In this document: one piece after another, positions 36,271 through 49,431 of the stretch
Numbering within the stretch: the first letter of the stretch is position 1
Layout: every line of letters starts with the position of its first letter
From: Purshia tridentata
Lineage: Eukaryota; Streptophyta; Magnoliopsida; Rosales; Rosaceae
Length of the DNA stretch: 64,000 bases
Assembly (NCBI GenBank): GCA_003254885.1
Contig: QANT01003315.1
Coordinates: 1 to 64,000 of the forward strand
Direction: 5' to 3'
Program-made: the position numbers and the translations under genes
Notes under the pieces: model-generated
Told to the model about the DNA's origin: nothing
The model's input: only the letters and a program-made list of their open reading frames with translations
Databases searched by the model: none

Positions 36271-38048
36271 CCCCCCCCCCCCCGGCCACCGACCAACTAC
36301 CATAGCCACCAACCAGCTCCCTCACCCGTGCTCTTCTCTCTCTCCTGCTCTCTCACTATGCATGCGACTGGAGCTTCCAGCTCTGGTGACTCCAGGTGGC
36401 GGGAACCATTGGGAAACCTTCCTTAAGCGCCGATCGTCTTGTCCCAGTCCTCCTCCTTGTCGGTCGTCGCTCCCATGCACAGCAAGGAGCTCAAAAAGCT
36501 CATCCTTGCCGTGAGCTTCCTCCACCGATTCAAGTTGTTTCTTGCCACGGTGGGCTCAAGTTTTTGGTGAGTTTTCTTCTTCCTTGTATGGGCTTTCTTT
36601 CCCCTCTAATTTGGTTGTTCAATTGTGAGTATTTTGGAAGATTGAAATTTGGGGATTTTGAGACCCATTTCGGGTTTGGCCTTCGTTGAGTGAAATTATT
36701 GGTTGTTTTGTGAAATTGTGGGGTTAAGGATGGATTTGGGGTGATTGGGACTTGTTTGGTTGTTCGATTTTGGGGATTTTGGAACTTGGATTTTTGGGAG
36801 ATTATGCCAATTCAGATTTTTGTTAAATTGAGGAGAATTAAAGGTTCTATTGTGCAATTGAGGGTTATGGTAAGAAATTGGAGTGAATTGGAACTTAAAT
36901 TGAGGAATTTTTGTGAGTAATTAGAAACTTGGAAAATTTGGGGTTTGGAAACCATGCTGAATCTCTTGGATCTCTAATTTTGGGTGTTAAATTGAGGTAG
37001 TTAATTAATTTCCAAACTTAGAAATCTTCAATTGGTGTTTAGATTGGTTAGTTTCAAGAAATTGGTGAAATGGTGAATTTTGGTTTAGGAACGACCACTT
37101 TTGGTGACGACGACGGTAACTCGAATCATCCAGTTGCCAATTCCTTTATTTAACTTGAAATTGAGCCTATTGTGAGTTGGTTATTGATTTTGAGTGCCTA
37201 GAGATTGCTTTAGTTGTTCGAACCTCAATTTAGACCCTAATTAGACACCTTTGTCGCACCGAAAACAATTCTTGGACGAACCCCAGTTGTGGTTGGTGGT
37301 AAATAGGATTTAATCGAGTACATTTGACGAGTATTAAGGTTGGTGTTGTTAGATTTCTAGACGGAAGTGATTTAAAATAGAATAGGGTATATTGGCTTTA
37401 AGAGAAACTAGATATTTTAACCGTAAAAAGTTTAACGAGTTGGGACTCAGTTACGTAAATTTGAATTTTCGTTGAGTCAAGCCTAATTTCAAATTTTTAT
37501 TCCTCATATTGTAGGCAACAATCCTGAAGCTCAAGGCGATCAAGTGGAGGATCGATGCTAAGCTTCCTTAACAGTGAGTGGACTTTAAATTGAAAGTGTT
37601 TTAAGGAACTTTATAGTTTTATTTTTAATTTATATCTTTGACATGAGGTTTGAAGTATTTGTTCATTTTCATGATAATTTTGTTCAGTTATTGGATTTTA
37701 ATAATGATTTTGGGATTTCTCGAATAAGTATTATTGGTTATTTGAGAGTGCTTTGAGGTTTGATACATGAGGGTGAATTTGATGTTTTTATTATTTTCAT
37801 GATGAGTATTCTGAGCCATTGAAGCTTGAAATGATTTTGGTTTCTCAATTTATGTGCATATAATTTATTTATATCTTGAATTATTGGAGGGTTGGTTTAT
37901 TAAAAAGGGATTTACAGTTTGGTATTGTTTTCAAAGCACCCAATTGGTACTTGTTCAGCACATCATATCAGATAGGTCTTTGGGACCCATCACGGTACAC
38001 ACATAGGCTTTAGGCCGTGTGCCGGGATGCCTTGCCCTTTGGGGGTGA

Positions 38049-38187
38049 CCCTGCGTGCACGTATGGCAGATTTAATTGGCCCTGCATGTGTATGACAGAC
38101 TATGGCTCTGCACTTGTACAGCAAGTTATTGACCCTACATGTGTATGGCAGGTTGTGGGCCCTGCGCATGTATGGCAGGTTGAGTGG
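38049..38187 (+). repeat. 27-bp minisatellite in LTR X1, five units
   Basis: Units of 26-31 bp begin CCCTGC or CTCTGC and carry CATGTGTATGGCAGGTT-type text. The same five units in the same order lie in X0 at 42910-43047. Confidence 0.8.
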
Positions 38188-40622
38188 GTAACTAATTGGG
38201 TGAGAGTTTCTTTATCATATCAGTTTACAAGGATAATCTTTTATTGATATGAATTTTCTGCTTAAATTTGATTTGTGAGCTTAATCAGTTTATTGACTTA
38301 TCCGAGATTTTCAAAATAAATTTTAAAATGGTGATTTACATAGAGTTTGTAGTGGATTTTATGAAATGTTTTAAAACTGGGGGATTTCAAGGATTGACCA
38401 TGAGGTCTTAGAGAAATATTGATTTTAAAGGATTTGAAACGGTTAAGTTGTTTTTAAACTTTTATCCTTACTTTTGGTCCACTCACTGAGATTTCTCACG
38501 TTTGTTTTATCTCCTTATGTTGTTAAACTTTTCCCCCAGGTATAAGAGATCGCTGAGGTCGGACCGCATCACGTCGAGGCAGAAGCTCTTTATTTTAAGT
38601 TTATTTCCCCAAGTTAGTTTTTATCTTAGTGTTGTAAACTCAATTAGACATGCTCTGAGAAACTTAGAATGGATTTGAGTTTTGTGGTTTTTGTTGAGAT
38701 TTTGAATTTGGTCGGAGACTCCTTGGTTGTGGTAGAGGTGCTGCTAAAATTAGAAGTGTTCGTTACAAGTAATTAAATGGGTTAGTCCAATTTCAGGGGA
38801 GGTTCTGCCGAATTTTCGGTAGGATTTTCCTTGATATTGGATTCTCGCAAGATCACACCAAATTTCAGGGTGGAATTCGGGGTAGATCCTGTCACGTGCT
38901 CTCTCTGCACTCTCCCTCACCGCGACTTTTATCGACGCGTGGGCGCGCATGCGGCGACAGAGGAGGCCAATCCTTTCCTTCATCTTCCTTTTTGTGCCTC
39001 AACAATCCCAAAAAGGCTGAAATCACAAAACCCAACTGGCGCATAGTGGATGGATGCCGACGGCATCTTCAATTTTTCAGCCATTTACTACTGGCCCACC
39101 CTTCATGGGCGACCCCCTAACCACTAGCTAGTCTTCCCAGCAACTATTCTCGTCGGCCCAACCCCTTGCACACACAAAACAGCTCAAAAACCCCCAGCCT
39201 GCCGCTCCTTCTTTATCGATTTCAGGCAACCTCCAAGCTTCGATCTTCAAGGTTTTAGGTGGGTTTTCTTCCTCATTTCATCGGCTTTCTTTCCCCTATA
39301 GTTTGGTTCTTTAATTTGGAGTGCTTGTGTAGAATTGAAGTTGGGGATTTGATGCCATTTCGGATTTAGCATGGGTTTTCAAAATTAATTCAAATTGTTA
39401 GGTTTTTTGGGCAATTTACATCTTTAGGAACCTCGAATTGAAGATTAAAATGAGAAATTTTGGGAAGTTTTGAGGAAAAATGAAAGTTGGAAATTTGGGG
39501 CTTATGTCCAATTCTGGTTAGCTTAAATTTTGGCCTTGGGAAAATTGTTTTGGTTCAATTCTAGATAATTCCTACTCCGAGAGTCCTCTAATTGAAGTTA
39601 AGAACCGAATTTGTGAGAAATTTTGTGAAATTGTGAATTTTGGTTTAGGAACCACCACATTGGGCGGCGATGACAGTAATTTGGATTGCCTGGCTGCCAA
39701 TTCGTTTAATTAACTTGAAATTGAGGCCTATTGTGAGTTGGGTATTGATTTTGGATACTTAAAGGTTGCTCAAGTTGGTTTAACCCCAATTTAGAATCTC
39801 AATAGACACTTTTGGGCATCGAAAACAACTCTTGGACGAACCCTGGCTATGGTAGGTAGTGAATATAATTTATTTGTGTGTTTTTTCACGGTTAATAAGG
39901 TTGGTGTCACTGGATTTCGAGCTGAAAGTGATTTAGGAGGGAATTTCAGTTTAAGGGCTTAAGAGGAATTAATAATCTTCTAACCGTTAGAAATTTAAAG
40001 AGTCGGGGATCACTTACATACGTTCAAGTTATCTTTGAGCCGACCCTAATTCCGCATTTTATTTTTCTAATTGTAGGAGACAATCCCAAAGGTTAAGGCG
40101 ATCCAACAGAGGATCAAGGTTAGGCTTCTTCACTGTGAGTGGATTTTTGATTTATAAATGGTTTTGTATATTTTATGATATAATACTTCTATTGTTTTAT
40201 TCTAATATGAGTTAAAAGGGATTGTGATTGGAAACTTGGCTTTGAAAGTATTTTAATGAATTCTAGGTTCTAAAGGTTATTGATTATTTTGGTGCATGAA
40301 AAGAGACTTGAAGTTCGATTATTTTCTTGATAAATATTTCGAGCCGTTGAATCTTGAAAATGATTTGATTTCTCAATTTATATCTTGAATTATTGGAGAG
40401 TTGGTTTTTTGAAAGAGATTTATGGTTGTTTGTTTATGATTTTAGAGTTTTTGGGAATGTTACATTGATATTTTTCTCCTCAGTGAAAAAGGAACTTGAT
40501 GAGTTGGTTTTGATATTTAAATCACCCTTTTAGTGCCCGTTTAGCTTATCGGAATTGTATAGGTTTTTAGGACCCATCACGGCACACATTTATGCTTTGG
40601 GCCATGTGTTGGGATGCCTTAC

Positions 40623-42891
40623 TGACACGCCCCGACCCTCGGGCACGTGCCTAAACTACAAACTGGTTTTATTGAAACTGTAGTTTTTCCAAATTGTTTT
40701 TCTTTCCAACTGACTTTCCTCTGTAACATCACCTTTCCAGCTCCGGGCGGTGTGGGATCGCTCACTTCACCTCACCTGGTAGCTTGCCACTGCCCCGCAG
40801 CCGCCCACATCAGGGTCTTGGTCCCTGGGTCTTGCAATCCCCACACTTCCGGCCGGTCTAGCTCTGATACCATATTGACACGCCCCGACCCTCGGGCACG
40901 TGCCTAAACTGCTGACGCTGAAAACTGAAATTTATTCCTGAAGCTGTGGGCCCTTTTCTCTGAAACTGTGAGCCATGAATAATAAAATAATTTACTGAAA
41001 TAACTGTAACTTTACAAAAGCACGTTTATAAAAATAAGCTGTAAGACTTTTACATAAAAACAAACTGTAAAATAACTTTCAGAAATTGCTGCTGGTCCCA
41101 CTGCCTCGTCTTCTCTCCACTGCCTCCTCAGCCTGCAAGCCTGCAAAACCAAACCCTGCACCCAACCACAGGTGCACCGGGTTTACACACAAACCCGGTA
41201 AGCTCACTAGAGCCCGTATGAGTGAAAATCCAACTGTAACCTCAAATTAACTGAATTAAAATAAACAATTCGCAATCCACCTTAAGCCTCAAAACACAAT
41301 CAAGCCTCAAGTCACAAACACAAATCTTAGCCTGATTACCAAATCCTCTAGCCAATCAATCCCACTGTGCCAAACTGTAATACTTCTATTTATCCTCAAT
41401 TCAACCTCTAAACTGAAATAACCTCGAAACCATCCACGAGATCCTTACTTGGGATCCAACTAGATCCTCCAATCTGAAATCCACTAATCCTGGAACAATA
41501 ACCACTGATCCTTATTTATAATCCAACTTAATCCTCAACTGATACCCACTGTTACTCCAAATCTCTTACTTAAGCCTTTAACCTCAAATAATCCTTAACA
41601 CCTCGAGATCTGCAATCCTAATTTCCGTACCCCTCTTAACTAGCAAACAACAACCAATCACACAAAACAAACAAAGCAAGCAATTAACTGGACCAGAAGG
41701 TTAACTGAACTGAAATAACTTGATCTTAAGTTCACTCACAGTTTCCCGCACGAAAAGACTGAACTAACCTTCGTGCCCTTTGTGGCTCCTTTGCACGGAT
41801 TCCAAAATCCGGCAGCACAACGGCATCAGAAACACAATTCCCGAGCCGAGCACACCTGTTAAGACCAGACAACCACCAAAATCACAAACAAGCCAACAAA
41901 CAAACAAAACGAGCGGGAACCACCACACATGGTGGCTGCCCGACTCTCGGAAAAGCACTCGAAAAGTTCAGAAGCTCACCCACAGGCTCGGGTGGTTGGC
42001 CCGAGGCCAAAAGACTACTGAACGGTCACTGGAACCGTCACACGCAGCGAGTCCTACGACGGTCAACGGCTAGTCAACGACGGTCAACTGTCAAAAGTCA
42101 AAGTCAAGCTTAGCTGAAACAAGTTACACAGGCACGTAGAGAAGATCGAGGGGATCGATTCTCGAACCTGGGTCGACGGCCAAAAGTGGCCGGAAACTGA
42201 CGAAACTCGCCGGAAAAGCCGGCGGCACCCCCAACGCCGATCTGCCGTCCACGGCGGTCCAAAGGTTCAATCGAACCCACCAACAAGCTGGGCTCGACGA
42301 GGGGAGAAGGTCTGGGCAGGTGGGAGGTCGCGTGGTCGCCGGAAACGGCGAGATCGCCGCCGACGCCGACTGTGCACGAGTTGGGTTTTCTCTTTCTGAG
42401 CTATTTCACGGCGAGCCGCCACCATGGGAAGGAAGAGGAGGAGCCGGCGAGCACGGGAAGCCAAGGATCGACTCCAGCCGCCGCCGGACGCGCCCCCACG
42501 CGCCGGCGAAAGTCACGGCTGAAGGTGAGGCTCGCGAGAGAGAAGTCGGGAGGGAGGAGAGAGAAACTGAAAATTTTTCTGGGTTTTTGGGCTTTTAAAA
42601 TCACTTTTTCCAAAATTACCAATGTGTCCTTCTCTTCACACGTCTGTAACTTTCAAACCGTAGCTCCGTTCGACGCGTGCTACGTGTCTACGAATTCGTG
42701 AGGAGTAGACCTTTCCAACGAACCCAAAGTCAACGCGAAAACCTTGCCCGAACAAAAAGTCAACTTTTTGCCCCTTTAAAAGTCAAACTTTAAAATTCAA
42801 AACCGTCCAAAACGCTTTACTTTCTAAATAAAATCCCGAAAATCTTTAAAAAACTTTTCAAAACCACTTTTGAAAGGTGCGGGGTGTTACA
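40623..42891 (-). mobile_element. Y1, LTR element with most of its inside missing, nested in X0
   Basis: It is flanked by CTTAC on both sides (40618-40622 and 42892-42896). On the minus strand it reads as a 2.0-kb LTR (42891 to 40876; TGTAACACCCCGC at the start, GGGGCGTGTCA at the end). A primer-binding site follows, then about 200 bp of internal sequence and the last 35 bases of a second LTR (40623-40657, identical to 40876-40910). No coding part is present. The perfect target duplication suggests it is younger than X0. Confidence 0.85.
40861..40872 (-). other. Primer-binding site of Y1 (initiator tRNA-Met type)
   Basis: The minus strand reads TGGTATCAGAGC three bases after the LTR end, the usual plant tRNA-iMet complement. 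Confidence 0.85.
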
Positions 42892-42909
42892 CTTACCCTT
42901 TGGGGGTGA

Positions 42910-43047
42910 CCCTGTGTGCACATACGGCAGTACTGTTGGCCCTGCATGTGTATGACAGACCATGGCTCTGCACATGTATGGCAGGTTATGGGCCCTACAT
43001 ACGTATGGCAGGTTATGGGCCATGCGCATGTATGGTAGGTTCGGTGG
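42910..43047 (+). repeat. 27-bp minisatellite in LTR X0, five units
   Basis: It matches the X1 minisatellite unit for unit. It lies in the short X0 remnant between the Y1 and Y2 insertions. Confidence 0.8.
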
Positions 43048-43052
43048 ATAAC

Positions 43053-45566
43053 TGTGAGATCTCAAAAAATTGATTATAATTAATTTTGGAGTAATTGTGA
43101 TTTAAGGATATTTACGTTTTTAATTTAGAGACACTAGAATTTATTTGAGGAATTTTAACTATTAAAAAGTGGATGTAAGGTCGTAGAAATTTAAGATTAA
43201 TCGAGACAAGGTTGTAGGATTTTATAGAAGGTTTTTCAAACCTTGGAACTATTTCGGTGATTTAATTGGATTTTAAGGATTTTATTAAGCCATTGAGGAA
43301 TAATATAAATTAGGAAATGCCCAGTCTTGATCTTAGTCTCGTTGGAAAGGTTTTGACTTAACGAGCGTGTAGACGTGAATAGAACGGGATTTGGAGTTAC
43401 GGTTTGGATTTTACGGACGTTCAAACTTTAGGGGGCATTTTTGTAATTTCACTCAAGGGTTTAAATACCCAAAATTTCCATTTATCTCACATTTCTCTCT
43501 CCCCTCTCCCAATTAGCTTTCTCTCTCTGCTCTATCTCTCAGCCTCTCACCTTCATTGTCACTGTCACCAGTGCTTGGGGCACATCCGGTGATGGCTGAG
43601 GCTGGTCTCGGCCTTCTCGAGTTCGCCTCCTTCTTTTCCTTCTTCCCTTGGCCTTCACTTACCCAGAAACTGCCCAAATCTAAAAACCCAGCCCAAATTC
43701 GATTTCCCCTGCTCATCTGCAACTCGTTATTTCTGACGACGTCATGAGACCGGACCACTTGGATTATCTTCCCCAGGTCACGGCTAGCTCGAGACTAGCT
43801 TCACCTTGACCCCTCTGTTTTGCCCTATTGAAACCCCAGAAACATAGTCCTAGGTTCGAATTGAATTGCTGTTGTGTTTTGGTGGTGAAAATAGGTCCGG
43901 GCAGCCACTGTACGTGGTAGCTATCACCTGTTCCGACCATTCTACAACCCTGTCGTGATCTTTATGAACTCTGTTTGGTATGGGTGTTGTTGGACAAGTT
44001 ACCTAAGCTTAGAAACTTTCGTTCAGATGTCGTTCCTCCCTCCGATCACAAAATTGCAAACCAAACCTGAACCTCAAAACAAACGATATTGGACAAACAC
44101 AATCCTACCCATTCATTAAACCGAAACCATTTACCAAAGGGAAATAACCTCACAACGTTTACCTTAGCTCTCATTTACCAAAAGGGTATTTTGGTCATTT
44201 CCACTTAATCTCATATTATCAATTCCAAAATAGGTTTATCTCGTTCTTTGAGTGACTCTAATCCATTTGTATTTGGATTAGACTCTAATACGGAACCTTA
44301 GAAAGTAACCTTGGGACTCTCGGTTTAGTTCAAGGGTATTTCAGTCATTTCAATTTCTAAATCTTTGAATTGTCGATTGCTTACAAAGTTACTTTGAATG
44401 TTTGAGCTGAAGGTAAAATTTATTTCCGTAAGTTGTGGAGATACTTGGATTTGAGTAATTCTGGTTTATCTTGAGAAGGTTGGTTTTTTATTGGAATTAG
44501 GATTTGAATTAGTCAAGTGAATCAGTGACGATGGGATGGAAAGGACAACTTAGGATTTTCTCAAATGGACGTATGAGGTCAGGTTGAGCTCTGAAACTAG
44601 GTAGGGGGATCTTGGGAACCTTGACATGTGATTTGGTTTCATTGAATCTTTGTTGAGAAATAATGCATACGTGGTATTACGTGAATTACATGACTATTTA
44701 AATTATCTGATTATAATGTGAATTAGATAATTATATATATAAATAAATATGTGCATTTATCTAAACGTGCATGTAATTGAACATGAATCATGATTCATTG
44801 AGAATGGAGCTATGGTGAGTGGGGATCGGGATTTAAATTCTGTTATTTAAATTCGTAGTGTGCGCGGAGAGAGAAGCCCTTTCAGCTGTGGTTGGTAAAA
44901 TGATCTAAACCCCAAGGCGCATTGGGACCTTCAATTGTGATCGAAGTTAGGATGTCTTGCATTTTAGCTATGGTTAAAGTGAAGACTATTGCAATGTTAT
45001 TTATATTTCAATATGCATAGTACTGTTAACTTATATTATAGAGTGATTGGGACCACAGTGGTAAAATGCATGGTATGGGACATGCAATTTGATTGTCCAA
45101 CTATCCATATTATGGGATTAAACTGAGGAAGTGTTGCATAACACTCATGCATTAATAGTATTATTATATTATATATTGTTCATAGCATGTTATATGTTTT
45201 TCATTAAAGCTTCAATTTGATCAATTCTACTAGTTAAGGTCTTATGTCCCTACTGAGCCGTCGGTTTGAGCTCACCCCTTCGTAGAATTTACAGGTATTT
45301 ACCCGAGAGTTAGTACAAAGTCGATTAGAAGAAGTCTTCATGATAAAGTGTGAACTGAGATAGAGGTTGATTGTGATTTGAGAAGAGAGCGGTGTAAAGT
45401 TCAGGAGAAGGACTACATTTGTAAATTAAGCTTGAATTCGTTTGTAACAAGAAGTTTATTTTAATTTCCACGTCACATTCTGGTTATAAAAGTTAATTCT
45501 ATAATTAAAGTGTGATTCACTCCTTAATTTTGGATTTACTCTTTAATCCCAGATTGGGGCGTGACA
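43053..45566 (+). mobile_element. Y2, solo LTR nested in X0
   Basis: It is flanked by ATAAC on both sides (43048-43052 and 45567-45571). It starts TGTGAGATCTC and ends GGGGCGTGACA, about 2.5 kb, non-coding. The 3' end resembles Y1 and Y3 but the 5' part is diverged, so it is a relative rather than the same family. X0 text continues cleanly on both sides. Confidence 0.85.
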
Positions 45567-46238
45567 ATAACTAATTGGGTGGGAGTTTTCATTAATATAA
45601 AAGTTTTGCAAAGATGTTTTCGATGGATTTGAACTTTTAGTTCCGATTTGATACTTGTCAGATTGACTAGTTTTATTGCCATTCCAGAATTCTCAAAATG
45701 GATTTTAAGATAATGATTTACATAGAGTTTGCAGTGGATTTTATGAAATGGTTTTAAAGCTGGGGGATTTCAAAGAGTGACTGGGAGGTCTTAGAGTAAG
45801 TTTGAATTTAAAAGATTTTGAAAAGGTGAACTCGTTTCCAAATTCTTATCTTTATTTTTAGCCCACTCACTGAGATTATCTCACCTGTGTATTTCTTTGT
45901 GTTGTTAAACTTTCCCTCTCAGGTTTAAGAGATCATTGAGGTCGGGCCGTACCACGTCGAGGCAGAAGTTCTTTATTATAAGTTTATCTCCCTAAGTTGA
46001 TTTTTATCTTTCTGTTGTAAACTCAAATGAGATATGCGCTGAGAACCTAGTACTAGATTTGAGTATGTGTTGTTTAGAGGTGGCTGTTGTGATTAGAAGT
46101 GTTCTTTACAGGTTTTTAATAATAGGTTAGTCCAATTTTCAAGAGAGGTTTTGCTAAATTTTCGGTAGGATTTTCTTTGATATTGGATTCCCGCATGATC
46201 ACTCTGGGTTCCATGGTAGATTTGGGTCGGTCCTGTGA

Positions 46239-46654
46239 ATTTTTGTTTCTTCTATTCTTTTTTGTGGAGAGGCATATCAGCCCTTACTTCATCTCTTATT
46301 TTATTTTTGTCTTTTGCTGGTAGAAGTGCAACAACATTGTAATTGAGTTGCAATGCCGTGACTTATGAAGAGGCAGGGGCTTCAATGCTTGTAGTATACG
46401 TACTTGCTTGCAACCAACCGGCTTTGTGCCATTTTATTAAGAAACACTTATCTACTGTTCAAAATAGGAGGAACCCCTTTTCTAATACTCCTTTGATTCC
46501 AAGAAACTTAGATGAAGCCAAGTCTTAATTTACTTTTGGTAAACTTGAATCCTTGATTTCTTAGTTTCTATGAACTAGAATCCAATAAAGAGCCCTTGGA
46601 TTTTGATTTGGTGTTTGTTTTCATTTGCTGTGGGCAAAGGTGGCTCCTAACTTT
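46239..46654. other. Unassigned sequence right of X0
   Basis: About 420 bp between the X0 end and the duplicated segment. A 61-codon open frame (46343-46528) is present but I recognise nothing in it. It may be a fragment of a host gene or element. Confidence 0.4.
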
Positions 46655-47424
46655 GCTTTTGTGGGCTAATTAAAATAACTCTTTTGGTTTGCACGTACAT
46701 ACCTGCAGAGAGCAAGAAAGCAACCCCTTTTGTTTACGTTGTTTTGTTGGCTTTTTGCCACTTTTTTTCCTTTTTTTCTTTTTGTAATTTTGATTGATGC
46801 CTGAGAGCAACAACTTTCATTGGATTTATAATGAATCCAAGTTAATGCCCATAAGCATCAACTCGAGAGGATTCATATAAAATCCAAATGTTGTTCCCTG
46901 ACAACCGTTCTATGTTTCCATAGATGATTTTGTGGTGTTCACAAACATCGTTTCATGTTTCCATGGATGGTTTTCTGGTGCTTGGAAGAACCACTTTTAA
47001 GGGAGATTAGGATTGAACACATGAGAACATACTTAACAACATAGAGCCATGAAGGTAGCTATATACCTGCAATTTTTCCGACTTCTTTCTTGTAGCAAGT
47101 TCTCTTCTACTGAAAATGTGAAGCCCTTTAATTCTCCCTCTCACAGCCTTTTGGTGTTTTTTTTCCTCCCTCTTTTTTTTTTGAAGTTGCTCAAAGGCTA
47201 GGATGTGTTGTTTGAAATCAAACTAATCTTATTAGGGGTTGATAACCTTTTGTTCAAAGTTGATAATTATCTCCCAATTATCCTTTAATATAGCAGTCCC
47301 ATATTAATCAACTTCATGCACATCAAAATGTGAAGTTGATCCACACTTTTGTTTTATCCAACTTCTGGCACCAGCCACCTATGTGAAATTTGGCTCTACC
47401 CCATTTTTTTTTTTTATATGGTTT

Positions 47425-47513
47425 AACAAGTACGCATGAAAACGTCATTTTGATGCATACTAAGTTAAATTTTTTACAAATTTCATCCTAAATTGGCCAA
47501 TTGAGAAGAAAGA
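47425..47513. repeat. Satellite family II, short segment left of Y3
   Basis: It starts at AAGTACGCATGAAAACGTC and breaks at the Y3 insertion. The monomer resumes at 49432. Confidence 0.8.
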
Positions 47514-49431
47514 TGTAAGACCCCACACTTTTCCAAAGGTTGTTTTGAAAAGCTTTTCAAGAATTCCGGGATTTTATTTGAGAAGTAAAACGTTTTGGGC
47601 GTTTTTCTAATTTTAAATTTGACTTTAAACTTGGGGCCAAAGTTGACTTTTTGTTTGAATGAAGTTTTTGTTTTGACTTTGGGTTTGTTAGAAAGGTCTC
47701 GTTCTCACGAGTTCATAGACACGAAGCACGCATCAAATGGAGCTACGGTTTGGAAGTTACGGACGTGTGAAGGAAGGGGCAAACTTGTAATTTTGAAAAG
47801 TTAGTTTTTAAAAGGGGCAAAAGTCAAAAATTTCTCACTTTTCTCTATCCTCTCTCCTGCAGTCCTTCTCTCTCTCTCTTGCGATCTCTCCATCCAACCG
47901 CGCCTTCCACCGGCGCGTGAGGGCGCGTCCGGCAGCGACTGAGGCCGGGCTTCGGCTTGTCATGCTCGCTTCCTCCCCCTCTTCCTTCCCTTGGCCACCG
48001 TTTGGCCCAGAAACAGCCCAGAACCCGAGTTTCCGCTCGCGCACAGTGGGAGTGGCCGGTGGCGATCTCTCTTTTCCGACGACGGCGAGACCTCCCACCA
48101 GCCCAGATCTCTTCCCCTCGTCGAGCCCGTCATGGTGGTGTCCTCCAATTGTCCATCGGAGCTCTGTGGGCGGCGAATCGACGTTGGGCAGGCCGGCGAC
48201 TTTCCGGCCGTTTTCTTCCTTTTCCAGCCACTTTTGGTCATCTACCCAGGTTTGAGTTTTGGTCCACTCAACCTCCTCTACGTGCCTGTACAGTCTGTTT
48301 CGGTTTTAGTGAGTTTTGGTTCTGTGCAGGTTGACCACTGTTGACCACCGCTAACCACCGCGGGTCCCGCTGCATGTGGTGGTGCCAATGACTCTTTTTC
48401 CTGGTTTTTGGCCTTTGGCCAGTCACCCAAACCTGTGGGTGAGTTTCCTTGACTTTTGAGTGTTTTCCGGGGCCGGGCAGCCACCGTGTGTGGTGGTTCC
48501 TGCCCGTTTCAATAGTTTGTCAACCTGTTTGTGAACTCTGTGGTGTTTGTTGAATTGTCTGGTCTTCACAGGTACCTTGGCACGGGAATTTGTATTTCCA
48601 ATGCCGTTGTGCTGCTGGATTTTAGAATCCGAGCAAAGGAGACACAAAGGGCAGTTCGGTCTTCTTGCATGGTGACAGTGAGTGAATTTAAGTTTAGTTA
48701 ATTTCAATTCAGTTACTTGTTGTTTGTGTGCTTGTTTGCTGTTTGCTAGTTAAGTGGGTACGGATTAGGATTGGAGATCCCGAAAATTTAGAGGTTACTT
48801 GAGGTTGTTTTGGGAATTGAGGATTAAGTTGGTTTTGAAGGATGTTGAGGATTCTAAGTTATTGGAGAATTTAGTTAGATTTCAGGTAATGATCTTGTGG
48901 GTTTACCTAAGGTTATTTTCAGCTTAAAGGATTATTTGAGGATAATTGGGGTATTACTAATTATAGTGGATTTGATTGGTTTAGAGGATTTTTGTAACCA
49001 AGTTGAGGTTTTGTAATTCTACTAGAGGTATTTGATTGTTGGTTTGTGGATTGATTACGATTTGAGGCTTAAGGTGATTTGTGACTTGATTATTTTAATT
49101 GAATTAATTTGAGGTTACAGTTAGTTTTCACTCATACGACCTCTAGTGAGCTTACCGGGTTTGTGTTTAAACCTGGTGCACCTTTGGTTGGGTGTAGGAT
49201 TTGTTTTTGCAGGTTAAGCAGGCTGAGGAGACGGTGGAGAGAAGACGAGGCAGTGGGACCGCCTAAGTTTTCTTTAGTTATTTTTACACTTTGATTTTTG
49301 GATCACTGTTTTTGTAAATTACAATTTATTTTAATAAATGGTTTTATATTCATGGCTCACAGCTTCAAAAAAGGCTTGACAGTTCTCGGTTTTCAGTTGT
49401 TTGTCATGTGCCCAAGGGTCGGGGCGTGACA
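47514..49431 (+). mobile_element. Y3, solo LTR in family II satellite
   Basis: Perfect AAAGA target duplications lie at 47509-47513 and 49432-49436. It starts TGTAAGACCCC and ends GGTCGGGGCGTGACA, 1918 bp. Its text matches Y1 read on the minus strand through the pyrimidine-rich region, the GC-rich block and the GGAGACGGTGGAGAGAAGAC segment. It is non-coding. It is absent from duplication copy 2, so it came after the duplication. Confidence 0.92.

Larger units (their letters stand above)
35743..38894 (+). mobile_element. LTR X1, solo LTR of the X family nested in X0
   Basis: It starts TGTAACGACCC and ends ATCCTGTCA. Flanks are CATGC (35738-35742) and CGTGC (38895-38899), a 4-of-5 match to a 5-bp duplication. 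The X0 text on both sides joins within its pyrimidine-rich tract. Length is about 3.15 kb and it is non-coding. It contains a poly-C run with an N gap and a five-unit minisatellite. Confidence 0.75.
35371..46238 (+). mobile_element. LTR X0 (X family), host of three nested insertions
   Basis: It begins TGTTTCGACCCG, a variant of the family start TGTAACGACCC, and ends near TCCTGTGA at 46238. Removing X1, Y1, Y2 and their target duplications leaves about 2.92 kb, against 3.15 kb for X1. The order of blocks matches X1: pyrimidine-rich tract, C-rich stretch, an intron-like stretch starting with GGTGGGTTTTC, a 27-bp minisatellite, then a block containing ACGTCGAGGCAGAAG. No coding region is present. 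It behaves as a solo LTR and is the oldest layer here. No clear target duplication was found. Superfamily cannot be told without internal sequence. Confidence 0.7.

Noticed and set aside
36182-36514. GC-rich open frames that look like first exons of host genes (also near 42320-42701 and 47917-48344)
   Set aside because: They lie at the same place in several X and Y LTR copies, are Pro/Arg/Ser-rich in several frames, and show no domain. They are a composition effect of the LTR GC-rich block.
46232-46245. Target-site duplication for X0
   Set aside because: The left flank (ATGAT) and right flank (ATTTT) do not match well enough to claim one.
46343-46528. 61-codon open frame right of X0
   Set aside because: No recognisable motif and no supporting neighbour; kept only as unassigned sequence.
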